Shown piece after piece: positions 25,573-34,474 of a stretch of DNA of 64,000 nucleotides. The translations under genes were made by a program, and so were the position numbers. Origin of the DNA: Nocardioides terrigena (lineage in GTDB: Bacteria > Actinomycetota > Actinomycetes > Propionibacteriales > Nocardioidaceae); assembly GCF_003047265.1 (NCBI RefSeq), contig NZ_PZYY01000004.1:372001-436000 (forward strand), written 5' to 3'. The notes beneath the pieces are model-generated. The model saw nothing but the letters and a program-made list of their open reading frames with translations. It did not search any database and was not told the DNA's origin. Positions within the stretch are counted from its first letter, which is position 1; each line of letters starts with the position of its first letter.

Positions 25573-27560
25573 CCGCCTTGTCCGCCTTCGACACCGTCCT
25601 GATCGCCAACCGCGGCGAGATCGCCCTCCGCGTCATGCGCACCGCCCGGGCCATGGGCCTGCGCACCGTCGCGGTCTTCACCGCCCCCGACCGCGACGCC
25701 CCGCACGTGCGGGAGGCCGACGAGGCCCTCGAGGTGCCCGGCTACCTCGACATCGACGCGATCGTCGACGCCGCCCGGCGCAGCGGTGCCGGGGCGATCC
25801 ACCCCGGCTACGGCTTCCTCTCCGAGCGGTCGGCCTTCGCCCGAGCGATCGAGGGCACCGAGGGGGTCCTCCTCGTCGGGCCCGGCGCCGACGTCATGGA
25901 CGCGATGGGCAAGAAGGACGCCGCCCGCGAGATCGCCGTGGGCGCGGGCGTGCCCGTCGTGCCGTCGTACGACCTCGACGCCGATCCCGCCGGCTTCGCC
26001 TATCCCGTGCTGGTCAAGGCCGCGGCCGGCGGTGGCGGCAAGGGCATGCGCATCGTCCGTGCGCGCAGCGAGTACGCCGCCGCGCTTGCCGCCGCCCGCC
26101 GCGAGGCGCTGAGCGCGTTCGGCGACGACACGATCCTCGTCGAGAAGTACGTCGAGCACGGTCGCCACATCGAGGTGCAGGTGCTCGCCGACCACCACGG
26201 CAGCGTGGTGCACCTCTTCGAGCGCGACTGCTCGACCCAGCGCCGCCACCAGAAGGTGCTCGAGGAGGCACCCGCGCCCACGATCACCGACGCCCAGCGT
26301 GCGTCGGTCACCACCAGCGCGGTCGCCCTGTCGCAGGCGGTCGGCTACACCAACGCGGGCACCGTCGAGTTCCTGCTGGACAGCGACACCGGCGAGGTCT
26401 ACTTCCTCGAGATGAACACCCGCCTCCAGGTCGAGCACCCGGTCACCGAGGAGGTCGTGCGGGTCCGCGGCGAGCGCATCGACCTGGTCGAGCTGCAGCT
26501 CCGGGTGGCCGCCGGCGAGCCGCTCGGCTTCACCCAGGCCGACGTCACCGTCGAGGGGCACGCGATCGAGGCGCGGATCTATGCCGAGGACTCCTTCGGC
26601 GGTTTCCTGCCGCAGGCCGGCACCGCCGAGCTGGTGCGGTGGCCGACTGTGCCCTTCGCCGAGGGCGCCGCCGGTGGTCGAGCGGGGTCGGGGCCCGGCC
26701 GTGTCCGCGTGGACGCCGCCCTCGAGTCCGGCCAAGTGGTGAGCTCGTCCTTCGACCCGATGCTCGGCAAGGTCATCGCCTGGGGCGCAGACCGCGAGGC
26801 CGCACGCACCGGGCTGGTCGACGCCCTCGACCGCACCGGCATCCTCGGCCTCACCACCAACACCGGCTTCGTGCGGGCCCTGGCGGCCGGTGCGGAGTTC
26901 CGCGACGCCACCATCGACACCGCCTGGCTCGACCACGCGACCGTCGCGGCGCCCGACAGCGAGGTGGCCCTGGTGGCCGCCGCCTGGGTCGACGCCGTGC
27001 TGCACAGCCCTCGGTTCACCGACCGGGCGGGCGACCCGTTCGCCACCGACGGCTGGCGGGTCGCAGGCGAGCCCGCCCGCACGCTGGTCGCCCTCGAGAC
27101 GCCGGACGGGCGCCGCGAGCTGCGGGTCGACGTCCCCGGCCACCGCGTCGACGACGTCGTCGTCAGCGAGCACCGCCTGGCCGACCACACGGCCGTGCTG
27201 TCCCTCGACGGCCACCGCGAGACGGCGTACGTCAACGCCACCACCCACAAGGTCGAGGTCGCCCACCGCGGGCAGCGCCACTCCTTCGAGCGTCCCGACG
27301 CCTTCGCCGACCACGGCCCCGCGGCCGGCGACGGCACCCTGCTCGCGCCGATGCCCGGCACGGTCCTCGACGTCCTCGTCACGGTCGGGCAGGAGGTGGC
27401 CGCGGGTGAGACGCTGGGTGCCATGGAGGCGATGAAGATGGAGCTCGCGCTCACCGCGCCCTTCGCCGGCACGGTCACCGAGGTCAACGTCGCGGCCGGC
27501 CAGCAGGTCCCGCTCGGCGCGGTCCTCCTCGTCGTCGAGGAGGGGGAGATCGGTGGCTGA
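25569..27560 (+). CDS. Acyl-CoA carboxylase alpha subunit (biotin carboxylase + BCCP)
   Basis: A 663-residue subunit. The N-terminal biotin carboxylase begins [13 protein letters not shown], has the ATP-grasp Gly loop ([11 protein letters not shown]) and catalytic [14 protein letters not shown]. The C-terminal biotinyl domain carries EAMKME with the biotinylated Lys. GTG 25569 overlaps the beta-subunit stop. A Gly-rich patch ([11 protein letters not shown], about residues 368-378) where homologues are shorter could be a decayed repeat remnant. The gene's stop codon TGA (27558-27560) lies inside a 37-bp dispersed element. Confidence 0.93.
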   Translation: MTALSAFDTVLIANRGEIALRVMRTARAMGLRTVAVFTAPDRDAPHVREADEALEVPGYLDIDAIVDAARRSGAGAIHPGYGFLSERSAFARAIEGTEGVLLVGPGADVMDAMGKKDAAREIAVGAGVPVVPSYDLDADPAGFAYPVLVKAAAGGGGKGMRIVRARSEYAAALAAARREALSAFGDDTILVEKYVEHGRHIEVQVLADHHGSVVHLFERDCSTQRRHQKVLEEAPAPTITDAQRASVTTSAVALSQAVGYTNAGTVEFLLDSDTGEVYFLEMNTRLQVEHPVTEEVVRVRGERIDLVELQLRVAAGEPLGFTQADVTVEGHAIEARIYAEDSFGGFLPQAGTAELVRWPTVPFAEGAAGGRAGSGPGRVRVDAALESGQVVSSSFDPMLGKVIAWGADREAARTGLVDALDRTGILGLTTNTGFVRALAAGAEFRDATIDTAWLDHATVAAPDSEVALVAAAWVDAVLHSPRFTDRAGDPFATDGWRVAGEPARTLVALETPDGRRELRVDVPGHRVDDVVVSEHRLADHTAVLSLDGHRETAYVNATTHKVEVAHRGQRHSFERPDAFADHGPAAGDGTLLAPMPGTVLDVLVTVGQEVAAGETLGAMEAMKMELALTAPFAGTVTEVNVAAGQQVPLGAVLLVVEEGEIGG

Positions 27561-27588
27561 GGTGCGAGCGGAGCGCGCCTCGAAACCC
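27552..27588 (+). repeat. 37-bp dispersed element bridging carboxylase and HMG-CoA lyase genes
   Basis: 35 of 37 bases match the copies at 62524-62560 and 19746-19782 (minus). It contains the upstream gene's stop TGA (27558-27560) and the downstream gene's start GTG (27553-27555), and encodes the first 12 residues of the lyase ([12 protein letters not shown]). Confidence 0.9.
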
Positions 27589-28479
27589 CTTCCCGAGCGC
27601 GTCACGATCTACGAGGTCGGCCCCCGCGACGGCCTGCAGAACGAGAAGGCGGTCGTCGCGACCGAGGACAAGGCCGAGTTCGTACGCCGCCTGGTCGCCG
27701 CCGGCCTGCCGGTCGTCGAGGCCACCAGCTTCGTCCACCCGAAGTGGGTGCCCCAGCTCGCGGACGCGGCCGACCTGATGACGATGCTCGGCGAGGAGGG
27801 CCGCGCCCACCCCGTCCTCGTCCCCAACGAGCGCGGCCTCGACCGGGCCCTCGAGCTGGGGATGGAGCACATCGCGATCTTCGGCAGCGCCACCGAGACC
27901 TTCGCGCAGAAGAACCTCAACCGCAGCCTCGACGAGCAGTTCGCGATGTTCGAGCCCACCGTCGCCCGGGCCCGCGCCGCCGGGCTCGACGTCCGTGCCT
28001 ACGTCTCCATGTGCTTCGGCGACCCCTGGGAGGGGGCGGTGCCGGTCGACCAGGTGGTCTCGGTCGGCAAGCGCCTCTTCGACCTCGGCGCGAGCGAGCT
28101 GAGCCTGGGCGACACCATCGGCGTCGGCACGGCCGGCCACGTCAAGGACCTCGTCCACGCCTTCGTCGACGCGGGCATGCGCACCGACCAGCTCGCCATG
28201 CACTTCCACGACACCTACGGCCAGGCGCTGGCCAACGCCTTCTCCGCGCTCCAGGAGGGCATCACCACCTTCGACGCCAGCGCGGGCGGCCTCGGCGGCT
28301 GCCCCTATGCCAAGTCCGCGACGGGCAACCTGGCCACCGAGGACCTCGTCTGGATGCTCACCGGGCTCGGGATCGAGCACGGGGTCGACCTCGACGCGGT
28401 CGTGGAGACCAGCGTGTGGATGGCCGGACGGCTCGGGCGCCCCAGTCCCAGCGCCGTCGTACGCGCGCTGGCAGGATGA
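27553..28479 (+). CDS. mvaB: Hydroxymethylglutaryl-CoA lyase
   Basis: A 308-residue TIM-barrel lyase that splits HMG-CoA into acetyl-CoA and acetoacetate, the last step of leucine catabolism. The family starts at VTIYEVGPRDGLQNE, here residues 17-31. The metal-binding HFHDTYG and the active-site loop GGLGGCPYA are present. The first 12 residues come from the 37-bp dispersed element; the only in-frame starts (GTG 27553 and GTG 27562) lie within it. GAGGAGGGGGAG in the end of the upstream gene serves as ribosome site for GTG 27553. Confidence 0.93.
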   Translation: MAEVRAERASKPLPERVTIYEVGPRDGLQNEKAVVATEDKAEFVRRLVAAGLPVVEATSFVHPKWVPQLADAADLMTMLGEEGRAHPVLVPNERGLDRALELGMEHIAIFGSATETFAQKNLNRSLDEQFAMFEPTVARARAAGLDVRAYVSMCFGDPWEGAVPVDQVVSVGKRLFDLGASELSLGDTIGVGTAGHVKDLVHAFVDAGMRTDQLAMHFHDTYGQALANAFSALQEGITTFDASAGGLGGCPYAKSATGNLATEDLVWMLTGLGIEHGVDLDAVVETSVWMAGRLGRPSPSAVVRALAG

Positions 28480-28483
28480 GCCC

Positions 28484-29572
28484 ATGAGTCGCGTCGTCTA
28501 CCTCCACATCGGCGCCCCCAAGACGGGGACGACCTACCTGCAGGACAGGCTGATGCTCAACCAGTCGTCGCTGTCGGACCACGGGGTGACGATCCCGACC
28601 AAGAACCGCTTCGTCGACGCCGACCTCTTCCACTTCCGCGCGGCCCTCGACCTGCTCGAGCAGGACTGGGGCGGCACGCCCGGTCACGCGCAGGGCGCGT
28701 GGGAGACGATGGTCAAGCGGGTGCACCGCGCCAGCGGCACCGTCATCATCAGCCACGAGATCCTCGCCCCGGCCAAGCCGGACAAGATCGCCCGGGTCAT
28801 GAACGACCTCGAGGGCAGCGAGATCCACGTCGTCTACTCCGCCCGCGACCTCGGTCGCCAGCTCCCGGCCGCCTGGCAGGAGAGCATCAAGCAGGGTCGC
28901 AAGTGGACCTTCAACCGCTTCCTGACCAAGGTCGAGCGCGGCCAGACGTGGTTCCGCAGTGCGATGGACCTGCCCAGTGTGCTCGACAACTGGGGCGCCA
29001 AGCTGCCGCCCGAGCGGGTGCACGTCGTCACCGTGCCGCACGACCGTGGCCCGACCGGCAACGAGCTGTGGTTCCGCTTCTGCCGCGCCTTCGGCATCGA
29101 TCCCGCGTGGGCCCCGCTCGACTCCGAGCGCGCCAACCGCAGCCTCGGCATCGCCGAGACCCAGCTCCTGCGGCGCCTCAACCGCCGTCTCGAGCTGCCG
29201 ATGTGGCGCGACGCCACGTACGACGGCCTCATCCGTGAGCTCCTCGCCCAGGAGGTCCTGGTCAGCCGGGACTCGATCCCGGTGCGCCTGCCCCCAGACC
29301 GCTTCGACCACGCGGAGGCGCAGGCCCAGCTGTGGATCGACTGGATCAAGGGCAGCGGCGTCGACGTCGTCGGCGACGTCGAGGACCTGCGTCCCCGCCG
29401 GCCGGAGCCGGACGCCGCGTGGCGCAACCCCGACCGGGTCAGCCCCAAGCTCCAGCTCGGTGCCGCCCTCGACGCGCTCACCGTGATGACCCGCGAGGCC
29501 GCCGAGCGCACCGCCGCCGAGACCCCGGTCCGGCGCCTGCGCGACCAGGCCCGCCGGCTGCGCGAGCGGTGA
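28484..29572 (+). CDS. Sulfotransferase-like protein A
   Basis: A 362-residue cytoplasmic protein. The 5'-phosphosulfate-binding loop of PAPS sulfotransferases is visible near the N-terminus (HIGAPKTGTTYLQ, residues 7-19), and a 3'-phosphate-type segment follows (VVYSARDLGRQLPAAW, about 117-132). The acceptor is unknown. It starts 4 nt after the HMG-CoA lyase stop, with AGGA upstream. It is paralogous to the third gene of this cassette (30678-31922). Confidence 0.78.
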   Translation: MSRVVYLHIGAPKTGTTYLQDRLMLNQSSLSDHGVTIPTKNRFVDADLFHFRAALDLLEQDWGGTPGHAQGAWETMVKRVHRASGTVIISHEILAPAKPDKIARVMNDLEGSEIHVVYSARDLGRQLPAAWQESIKQGRKWTFNRFLTKVERGQTWFRSAMDLPSVLDNWGAKLPPERVHVVTVPHDRGPTGNELWFRFCRAFGIDPAWAPLDSERANRSLGIAETQLLRRLNRRLELPMWRDATYDGLIRELLAQEVLVSRDSIPVRLPPDRFDHAEAQAQLWIDWIKGSGVDVVGDVEDLRPRRPEPDAAWRNPDRVSPKLQLGAALDALTVMTREAAERTAAETPVRRLRDQARRLRER

Positions 29573-30681
29573 GCCACACCGCGGCCGCACCGGCCGCCGG
29601 GAGCCCCGGGGCCGCGCGAGCGTGGGGCTGGGTGGCCCACCTGCGCCACGGCGGTACGACGCCCTGGTCGGCGTGGACCGGCGAGGCACCCCCCTCCGGT
29701 CGCGTGCTGCCCGGCGCCCAGCAGCTGGAGCTCCTCCGCCGGCTCAACCTCGCCGCCTCGGGACCCCTGACCCCGGACCTGGCGCACCGGGTGCTGACCG
29801 CCGCCGCCCCCGGCCGCGGCAAGCCCGACCTGGCCCTCGTCGGCGTTCCCGGCCCGGCCTACGGTCCCCGGCCGGTCGAGCCCGCCACCCTGCCCGCGGA
29901 CGAGCTGGTCCGCGTCGCCACCAGCGTGCTCGCCGAGGACGTCGTCCGGATCGGCCTCCCGCGCGAGCCGCGCGGCCTGCCGCGGCCGTGGGCACGCCAC
30001 CACCGCGTCGCCGGTGACCCGGTGCTCGCGACCGCCGCGCGTGGGGCGCTGAGCCCGCGCCGCCTGGGTCGCGGCCGGATGGTAGTCATCGGTGCCCCGC
30101 TGGACCAGATGCTCGCCGACGTGTGGACCCGTCGGTGCTTCGAGCGCGGCTCGGGCGCCTGGCTGGAGTGGCTGCGGTTCTGGCAGCAGCGCGGTCAGCT
30201 GCCGCCCCGCGTCGACCTGCCCGCCGTGGCCGAGCGGCACGCGGCCTCGCCCGGGGGAGTGGTCGTCGTCCTGGACCCGACCGCGCTGCCGCACGCCCTC
30301 GGCGTACGACGCCTGCCCCCGGCCCACCGCCCCGGCGCCGACGCCGCCGAGCTCGCGCGCCGCATCGCGACGGTCGTCGGGCTCCTGGTGCCGCCGGACG
30401 AGCGGGCCGCCCTCATGTCGCGCACCGTGTGGCCGCGGATGCCGGTCACCTCGATGCCGCCGGTGAGCGTCCCCGACGAGCACCGGGAGTGGGTGACGCG
30501 CGCCGCCGAGCGGATGACCCGCCGGCTGCAGCGGGCTGGCTACCCTGTCGTCGGCGATCCCGCCGCCGTCGCCCCGGTCCTGACCGGCGAGACGCCGGCG
30601 CCGGAGCGCCCCGACGCCGCGGTGCTCGAGCTCGCGGTGCGGATGCTGGTGGACGACGACTGGACGAAGGAGGCGCGGTGA
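29569..30681 (+). CDS. Unknown protein between two sulfotransferase-like genes
   Basis: A 370-residue protein that I do not recognise. It lacks a signal peptide, membrane segments or an obvious catalytic motif, and is rich in Pro, Ala and Arg. It starts WGWVAHLRHGGTTPWSAW and has hydrophobic strands such as GRMVVIGAPLDQ and GGVVVVLDPTALPHAL. GTG 29569 overlaps the preceding stop, and its own stop overlaps the next start, so all three genes are tightly coupled. Its fixed position between the paralogous sulfotransferase-like genes suggests a shared pathway. Confidence 0.7.
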   Translation: MSHTAAAPAAGSPGAARAWGWVAHLRHGGTTPWSAWTGEAPPSGRVLPGAQQLELLRRLNLAASGPLTPDLAHRVLTAAAPGRGKPDLALVGVPGPAYGPRPVEPATLPADELVRVATSVLAEDVVRIGLPREPRGLPRPWARHHRVAGDPVLATAARGALSPRRLGRGRMVVIGAPLDQMLADVWTRRCFERGSGAWLEWLRFWQQRGQLPPRVDLPAVAERHAASPGGVVVVLDPTALPHALGVRRLPPAHRPGADAAELARRIATVVGLLVPPDERAALMSRTVWPRMPVTSMPPVSVPDEHREWVTRAAERMTRRLQRAGYPVVGDPAAVAPVLTGETPAPERPDAAVLELAVRMLVDDDWTKEAR

Positions 30682-31922
30682 CGATTCCTCCGACGACCCC
30701 TCCGACGGCCGCGGCGCCCACGCCGGTCCCCAGCGCGCCGGCCAAGCGTGTGCTGCTGCACGTCGGCACCCCCAAGACCGGGACGTCGTACCTCCAGGAC
30801 GTGCTCTTCCGCAACCGCGAGGTGCTGCGCGGGCACGGGATCCTCTACCCGGCCGACCGCTTCGACGGGCACTTCCTGGCCGCGCTCGACCTGATGCGGC
30901 TCACGTGGGGCGGCCTGGAGACGGAGGCGGTCGGCGCCTGGGACCGGCTCGCCGAGCAGGTGCGCGCCTGGCCGGGCACCTCGATCATCAGCCACGAGAT
31001 CCTCTCGACCGCCTCGCCCATGCAGATCGACCGGGCGATGACGTCCTTCGGCGAGGGCGTCGAGGTGCACCTCATCGTGTCCGTGCGCGACCTCGTCCGG
31101 CAGGTCCCGGCCGAGTGGCAGGAGAACGTCAAGCACCGCAGCCTCGTCTCCTACGCCCACTTCCTCGAGATGATCCGCGACCCCGCGCGCGACACCCGGA
31201 TCGGCTCGTGGTTCTGGGGCGCCCAGGAGATCCCCGACATCCTCGACCGCTGGGGAGCGATCCTGCCGCCCGAGCAGGTCCACCTGGTGACGGTGCCGCG
31301 TCCCGGCTCGGCACCTGACGAGCTGTGGCGGCGCTTCAGCCACACCTTCGGCCTCGACGGCGTCGACCTCGACCTCACCCCCGAGCGCGCCAACCCGTCC
31401 CTCGGCGTGCCCGAGACCGCCCTGCTGCGGCTGGTCAACAAGCGGGTCACCCCGGTCGTGGACCCGCCCGACTACCGTCCGCTGGTCCGCGAGCTGCTCG
31501 CCCACCAGACGCTGTCGCGGCGTACGTCGAGCGCTCGCCTCGGCCTCCCGCCCGCCACGCACGCCTGGGTCCAGGACCTGTCGCGGTCCTGGATCGCGGA
31601 GGTCGAGCAGCGCGGGTACGACGTGGTGGGCGACCTCGCCGACCTCCTCGGCGCTCCGTCGGAGACCTTCACCGACCCGGACACGGCACCGGCCGACGAC
31701 CTGCTGCCGGCCGCGATGGACGCCATCACGGCGCTGCTCGTCGAGGGCTCCCGACTCCGGGAGTCGGAGGCCAACCTCGCCCGCGAGCTGGAGGAGGCGC
31801 GCCACGAGCTGCACCTCGCACGTCGGACGGCCGCCGAGCGGACCGTCCAAGCGCTCGAGGCGCGGCCGTCGGGACGCAAGGCACTGGGCGCCTACCGACG
31901 GGTGCGTGGGCGGCACCACTGA
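30678..31922 (+). CDS. Sulfotransferase-like protein B
   Basis: A 414-residue paralogue of the protein at 28484-29572. After a Pro/Thr/Ala-rich leader (residues 1-22), the PAPS-loop motif appears as HVGTPKTGTSYLQD; VHLIVSVRDLVRQVPAEW and ERANPSLGVPETALLRL match equivalent segments of paralogue A. The C-terminus is a charged, coiled-coil-like helix (about 355-400). GTG 30678 overlaps the upstream stop. Either two acceptors or a heteromeric enzyme would explain the duplication; both are inference. Confidence 0.78.
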   Translation: MTIPPTTPPTAAAPTPVPSAPAKRVLLHVGTPKTGTSYLQDVLFRNREVLRGHGILYPADRFDGHFLAALDLMRLTWGGLETEAVGAWDRLAEQVRAWPGTSIISHEILSTASPMQIDRAMTSFGEGVEVHLIVSVRDLVRQVPAEWQENVKHRSLVSYAHFLEMIRDPARDTRIGSWFWGAQEIPDILDRWGAILPPEQVHLVTVPRPGSAPDELWRRFSHTFGLDGVDLDLTPERANPSLGVPETALLRLVNKRVTPVVDPPDYRPLVRELLAHQTLSRRTSSARLGLPPATHAWVQDLSRSWIAEVEQRGYDVVGDLADLLGAPSETFTDPDTAPADDLLPAAMDAITALLVEGSRLRESEANLARELEEARHELHLARRTAAERTVQALEARPSGRKALGAYRRVRGRHH

Positions 31923-31932
31923 GGGGCCGGGG

Positions 31933-32616
31933 TCAGGGCCGGTGGTTGCGCGGCAGCAGCTCGCGATCGGCGTACCGGCCGACCCGCCACGTCGCGTAGC
32001 CGTCGGCGCCCATGCCGACCATGCCGCCCACGATCGGCACCCGGCGGCCGACGCTGGTCGCCAGCCGCTTGCCGGCGACCCGGGTGAGGAGGTCGGTGGC
32101 CACCACGGCGGCGATGATGCCGTCGAGGTTGGCGTCGTGGGCCGGCGCGGTGGCCAGCGCCATCGGAGGCGCGGGGAGCTTGGACTGCCGCACCATCACG
32201 GTGACGGTGTCCTCACCCAGCAGCGTCATCAGGATCGCGTTGCGGACCCGGGGGTCGTCGAGGTCGTGGCCGCGCAGGTGCGCGATGCCGGCGATCATCC
32301 GGCACTGGAGCAGGGTGAGCCCGGCGATGTTGGCCGGGATCGCGACCGCCGCGGTGACGAGACCGCCGACGTTGGTCAGGAAGCCCTGGGCGCCGGCGAG
32401 GCGCACGTGGTTCTCGATGACCTCGTGGACCGCCCGCTCGACGTGGCCCCGCTGCTCCTTGAGCTGCTTGTCCGCGGCCGCCGCGGCGGGCGGGAGGGGA
32501 CCGACGCCGTCGATGGCCCGGTTGAGGGACTCCCGGACGAACGTGGTGGTCAGTCCGGGCGCGATGTCGGAGATCCTGGGGGCGAGGTGCCGGCCGACGG
32601 ATCCCTTGATGCTCAT
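31933..32616 (-). CDS. EcsC-family protein
   Basis: A 227-residue protein with the EcsC-like layout: an amphipathic N-terminus, a hydrophobic segment (GLVTAAVAIPANIAGLTLLQ), helical HLRGHDLDDPRVRNAIL, and a Gly-rich segment near the end (VPIVGGMVGMGADGYA). Function of the family is not established. ATG 32616 is preceded on the minus strand by TAATAT, the best -10 match in the window, with a 7-nt gap. It also overlaps the stop of a small upstream ORF in an ATGA arrangement. Confidence 0.72.
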   Translation of the reverse strand: MSIKGSVGRHLAPRISDIAPGLTTTFVRESLNRAIDGVGPLPPAAAAADKQLKEQRGHVERAVHEVIENHVRLAGAQGFLTNVGGLVTAAVAIPANIAGLTLLQCRMIAGIAHLRGHDLDDPRVRNAILMTLLGEDTVTVMVRQSKLPAPPMALATAPAHDANLDGIIAAVVATDLLTRVAGKRLATSVGRRVPIVGGMVGMGADGYATWRVGRYADRELLPRNHRP

Positions 32617-32774
32617 GCTCCCGATATTACGGACCGCGGTGCAGCCCGTCGGTCCAGCGGCCACCAGTGCCGCTCGCCGTCGGCGCGCGGGACCACCCAC
32701 ACGTCCTCGCCCGAGGTCACCAGCAGCCACGGGCAGGGGTCGTGTCGTACGACGACCACCCCGCGTTTCCTCAC
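32613..32774 (-). CDS. Small hypothetical protein (53 aa)
   Basis: GTG 32774 follows a minus-strand TAACCT (32787-32782) by 7 nt, the leaderless arrangement seen at many genes here. The product is basic and Trp-rich, with VVVVRHDPCPWLLVTSGE and HWWPLD. Its stop overlaps the EcsC start (ATGA), suggesting coupling. I recognise no family; reading it as real rests on the promoter and the overlap. Confidence 0.5.
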   Translation of the reverse strand: MRKRGVVVVRHDPCPWLLVTSGEDVWVVPRADGERHWWPLDRRAAPRSVISGA

Positions 32775-32800
32775 GGCCGCGAGGTTAGCGGGGACTGCGC

Positions 32801-33015
32801 TGGTTCCTGCGCGGGTGCGCAGGCATGGGGACGGGTATCGACGGCTTCCCTGCGCGGGTGCGCAGGAATAGGGCTCGGTCTTCAACGTTTCCCTGCGCAC
32901 GTGCGCAGGCATGGGGCCGGGGCTGGTCGCCTTCCCTGCGCAGTTGCGCAGGGAAGGGCTGACGTCCTGCCCCCAGAGCTGCGCGGGTGCGCAGGAAAGT
33001 CGTCCCCGCCCCGCG
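32801..33015. repeat. Array 2 of 43-bp-spaced 18-bp palindromes (five copies)
   Basis: Cores lie at 32806-32823, 32849-32866, 32892-32909, 32935-32952 and 32978-32995, exactly 43 bp apart each time. The core is CCTGCGC-RSG-TGCGCAGG with minor variants; the third is the perfect palindrome CCTGCGCACGTGCGCAGG. Cores 2-4 are preceded by TTC, and most are followed by CATGG, AATAGG or similar. In copy 4 the dyad extends to 11-bp arms. Segments between cores differ. The array fills most of the gap between the small ORF and the RTX-repeat gene. Confidence 0.9.
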
Positions 33016-33038
33016 TCCCGGCCCGCCGAGCCCCGCCC

Positions 33039-34394
33039 TCACCGGCGCCGCTCACAGTCCTGGGCGCGCTCGATGCGCACGCAGGTGTCGCGTCCCGAGG
33101 AGCCGGTCGCCCGGTCGCGTCCGCGGCCACCGTCGAAGAAGTCCCGCCCACCGGTGCCGATGAAGACGTCGTCACCCCCACGTCCGAAGGCCCGCACCGA
33201 CCGGCCGCCGAGGACCCGGAAGCTCTCGTCGGCGCGCGTCCCGATGAACGTCCAGTGCGGGTGCCCGCCGCTGACCTCCAGCCGCTCGACCTCGGAGTAG
33301 GCCAGCCGGGTGGTCGAGCCGGTGAAGGTGATCCGGCTCCGCGGCCGGTCCACGCGCACGCGCTCGCCCTTGCCGAACGCACGGCTCAGCCCGAGGTCGA
33401 GGAGGTCGCGGCCGCCGTCGCCGTCGATCTCGGTGCGGAAGCCTGGCTGGAGCTCGTAGTGGATCTGGTCCTTGCCCGCGCCGGCAGACACGTCGACGGC
33501 ACCCTGGGCGTACACCCGGTCCCGGTCGCGGCCTCCCCGCAGCTGGCCCCGTGAGATGGGCGAGGTCGTGAAGAAGTCGCGGCCCGAGGATCCCCACAGC
33601 TCGTCGGTGCCGCCGCTGGAGACCAGTCCGTCCCGGCCGTCGCTGCCGTAGGCGACGTCGTCGCCCCCGTCGAGGGCCGGCAGGGAGGTGGTGAAGCCGA
33701 GACCGCCGTCGACGACGATGCGGTCGTTGCCCGCGCGGCCGTCGACCACGTCGTCGCCGTCCCCGGCCTGGATCAGGTCGGCGTACGGCGAGCCGGTGAT
33801 CCGGTCGCCGAACGCGCTGCCGACGACGCCGGCCGGTCCTTCGACCACGATCGTGTCGGTGCCCTCGCCGGTCGCAGTGCCAGCGGTCAGGTCGACGACG
33901 ACCGGACCGGCGGCGTCGGTGTAGACGACCCGGTCGTAGTAGGCGAAGTCCACCGGGTGGATGTCGAGCGCCTGCCGGTCCGCGCCCAGGTCGACGTGGT
34001 CGTCGCCGGGCCCGGGGGCGACCAGGTCGGACGAGTAGCCGTTGTCGATGGAGTACTGGCCGTCGAACCCGCCGAAGAGCCGGTCGTCCCCGGGGCCCCC
34101 GCTGAGGGTGTCGGGGCCGCCGAACCCGCAGATGATGTCGTTGCCACCGGCCCCGTCGATCGTGTCGCGGCCCGGGGTGCCGACGATGACGTCGTCCCCG
34201 GGGGTCCCGACGACCGGCGCGGTCTCGTAGCCCGTCGCGGGCACCACGATGGTGGCGGCCCGGCCCTCGCAGGTCGTCGCCGCGGCAGCGTGGGCGGGAG
34301 CGCCGAGCGAGACGGTGCCGAGGGACAGCGCGCCGACGGACAGGGCCGCGGCGAGCGCCGGCCTGAGCGGGATGGTGTGCGGGGTGGTTCGCAT
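33039..34394 (-). CDS. Secreted calcium-binding protein with RTX-type repeats
   Basis: A 451-residue exported protein. A signal peptide (to about residue 38, ending APAHAAAA) is followed by RTX nonapeptides of the GGxGxDxxx type, for example GAGGNDIICGFGGPD, SGGPGDDRLFGG and AGDGDDVVDGRAGND, and more near the C-terminus (GRGGDDVFIGTGGRD). These fold into calcium-loaded beta-rolls. No catalytic domain is visible. ATG 34394 has GGAGG 5 nt upstream. Confidence 0.88.
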   Translation of the reverse strand: MRTTPHTIPLRPALAAALSVGALSLGTVSLGAPAHAAAATTCEGRAATIVVPATGYETAPVVGTPGDDVIVGTPGRDTIDGAGGNDIICGFGGPDTLSGGPGDDRLFGGFDGQYSIDNGYSSDLVAPGPGDDHVDLGADRQALDIHPVDFAYYDRVVYTDAAGPVVVDLTAGTATGEGTDTIVVEGPAGVVGSAFGDRITGSPYADLIQAGDGDDVVDGRAGNDRIVVDGGLGFTTSLPALDGGDDVAYGSDGRDGLVSSGGTDELWGSSGRDFFTTSPISRGQLRGGRDRDRVYAQGAVDVSAGAGKDQIHYELQPGFRTEIDGDGGRDLLDLGLSRAFGKGERVRVDRPRSRITFTGSTTRLAYSEVERLEVSGGHPHWTFIGTRADESFRVLGGRSVRAFGRGGDDVFIGTGGRDFFDGGRGRDRATGSSGRDTCVRIERAQDCERRR

Positions 34395-34474
34395 GGTGTC
34401 CTCCGAGATCTGGTGCCGGGTGGGATGCCCGCCGGGGGCGCAAAGTTGTCGACGCGTTGGCTACCGTGCCCACC

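Noticed and set aside
26660..26710. Fourth copy of the 37-bp element in the biotin carboxylase
   Set aside because: Only about ten bases (GGTGGTCGAG) match; the rest does not align, so it may be chance or a fully decayed remnant.
32801..33015. CRISPR array
   Set aside because: The repeats are 18-bp dyads with only about 25 bp between cores (about 20 bp variable), a copy is inverted in the sister array, and no cas genes are present; better described as a regularly spaced palindrome array.
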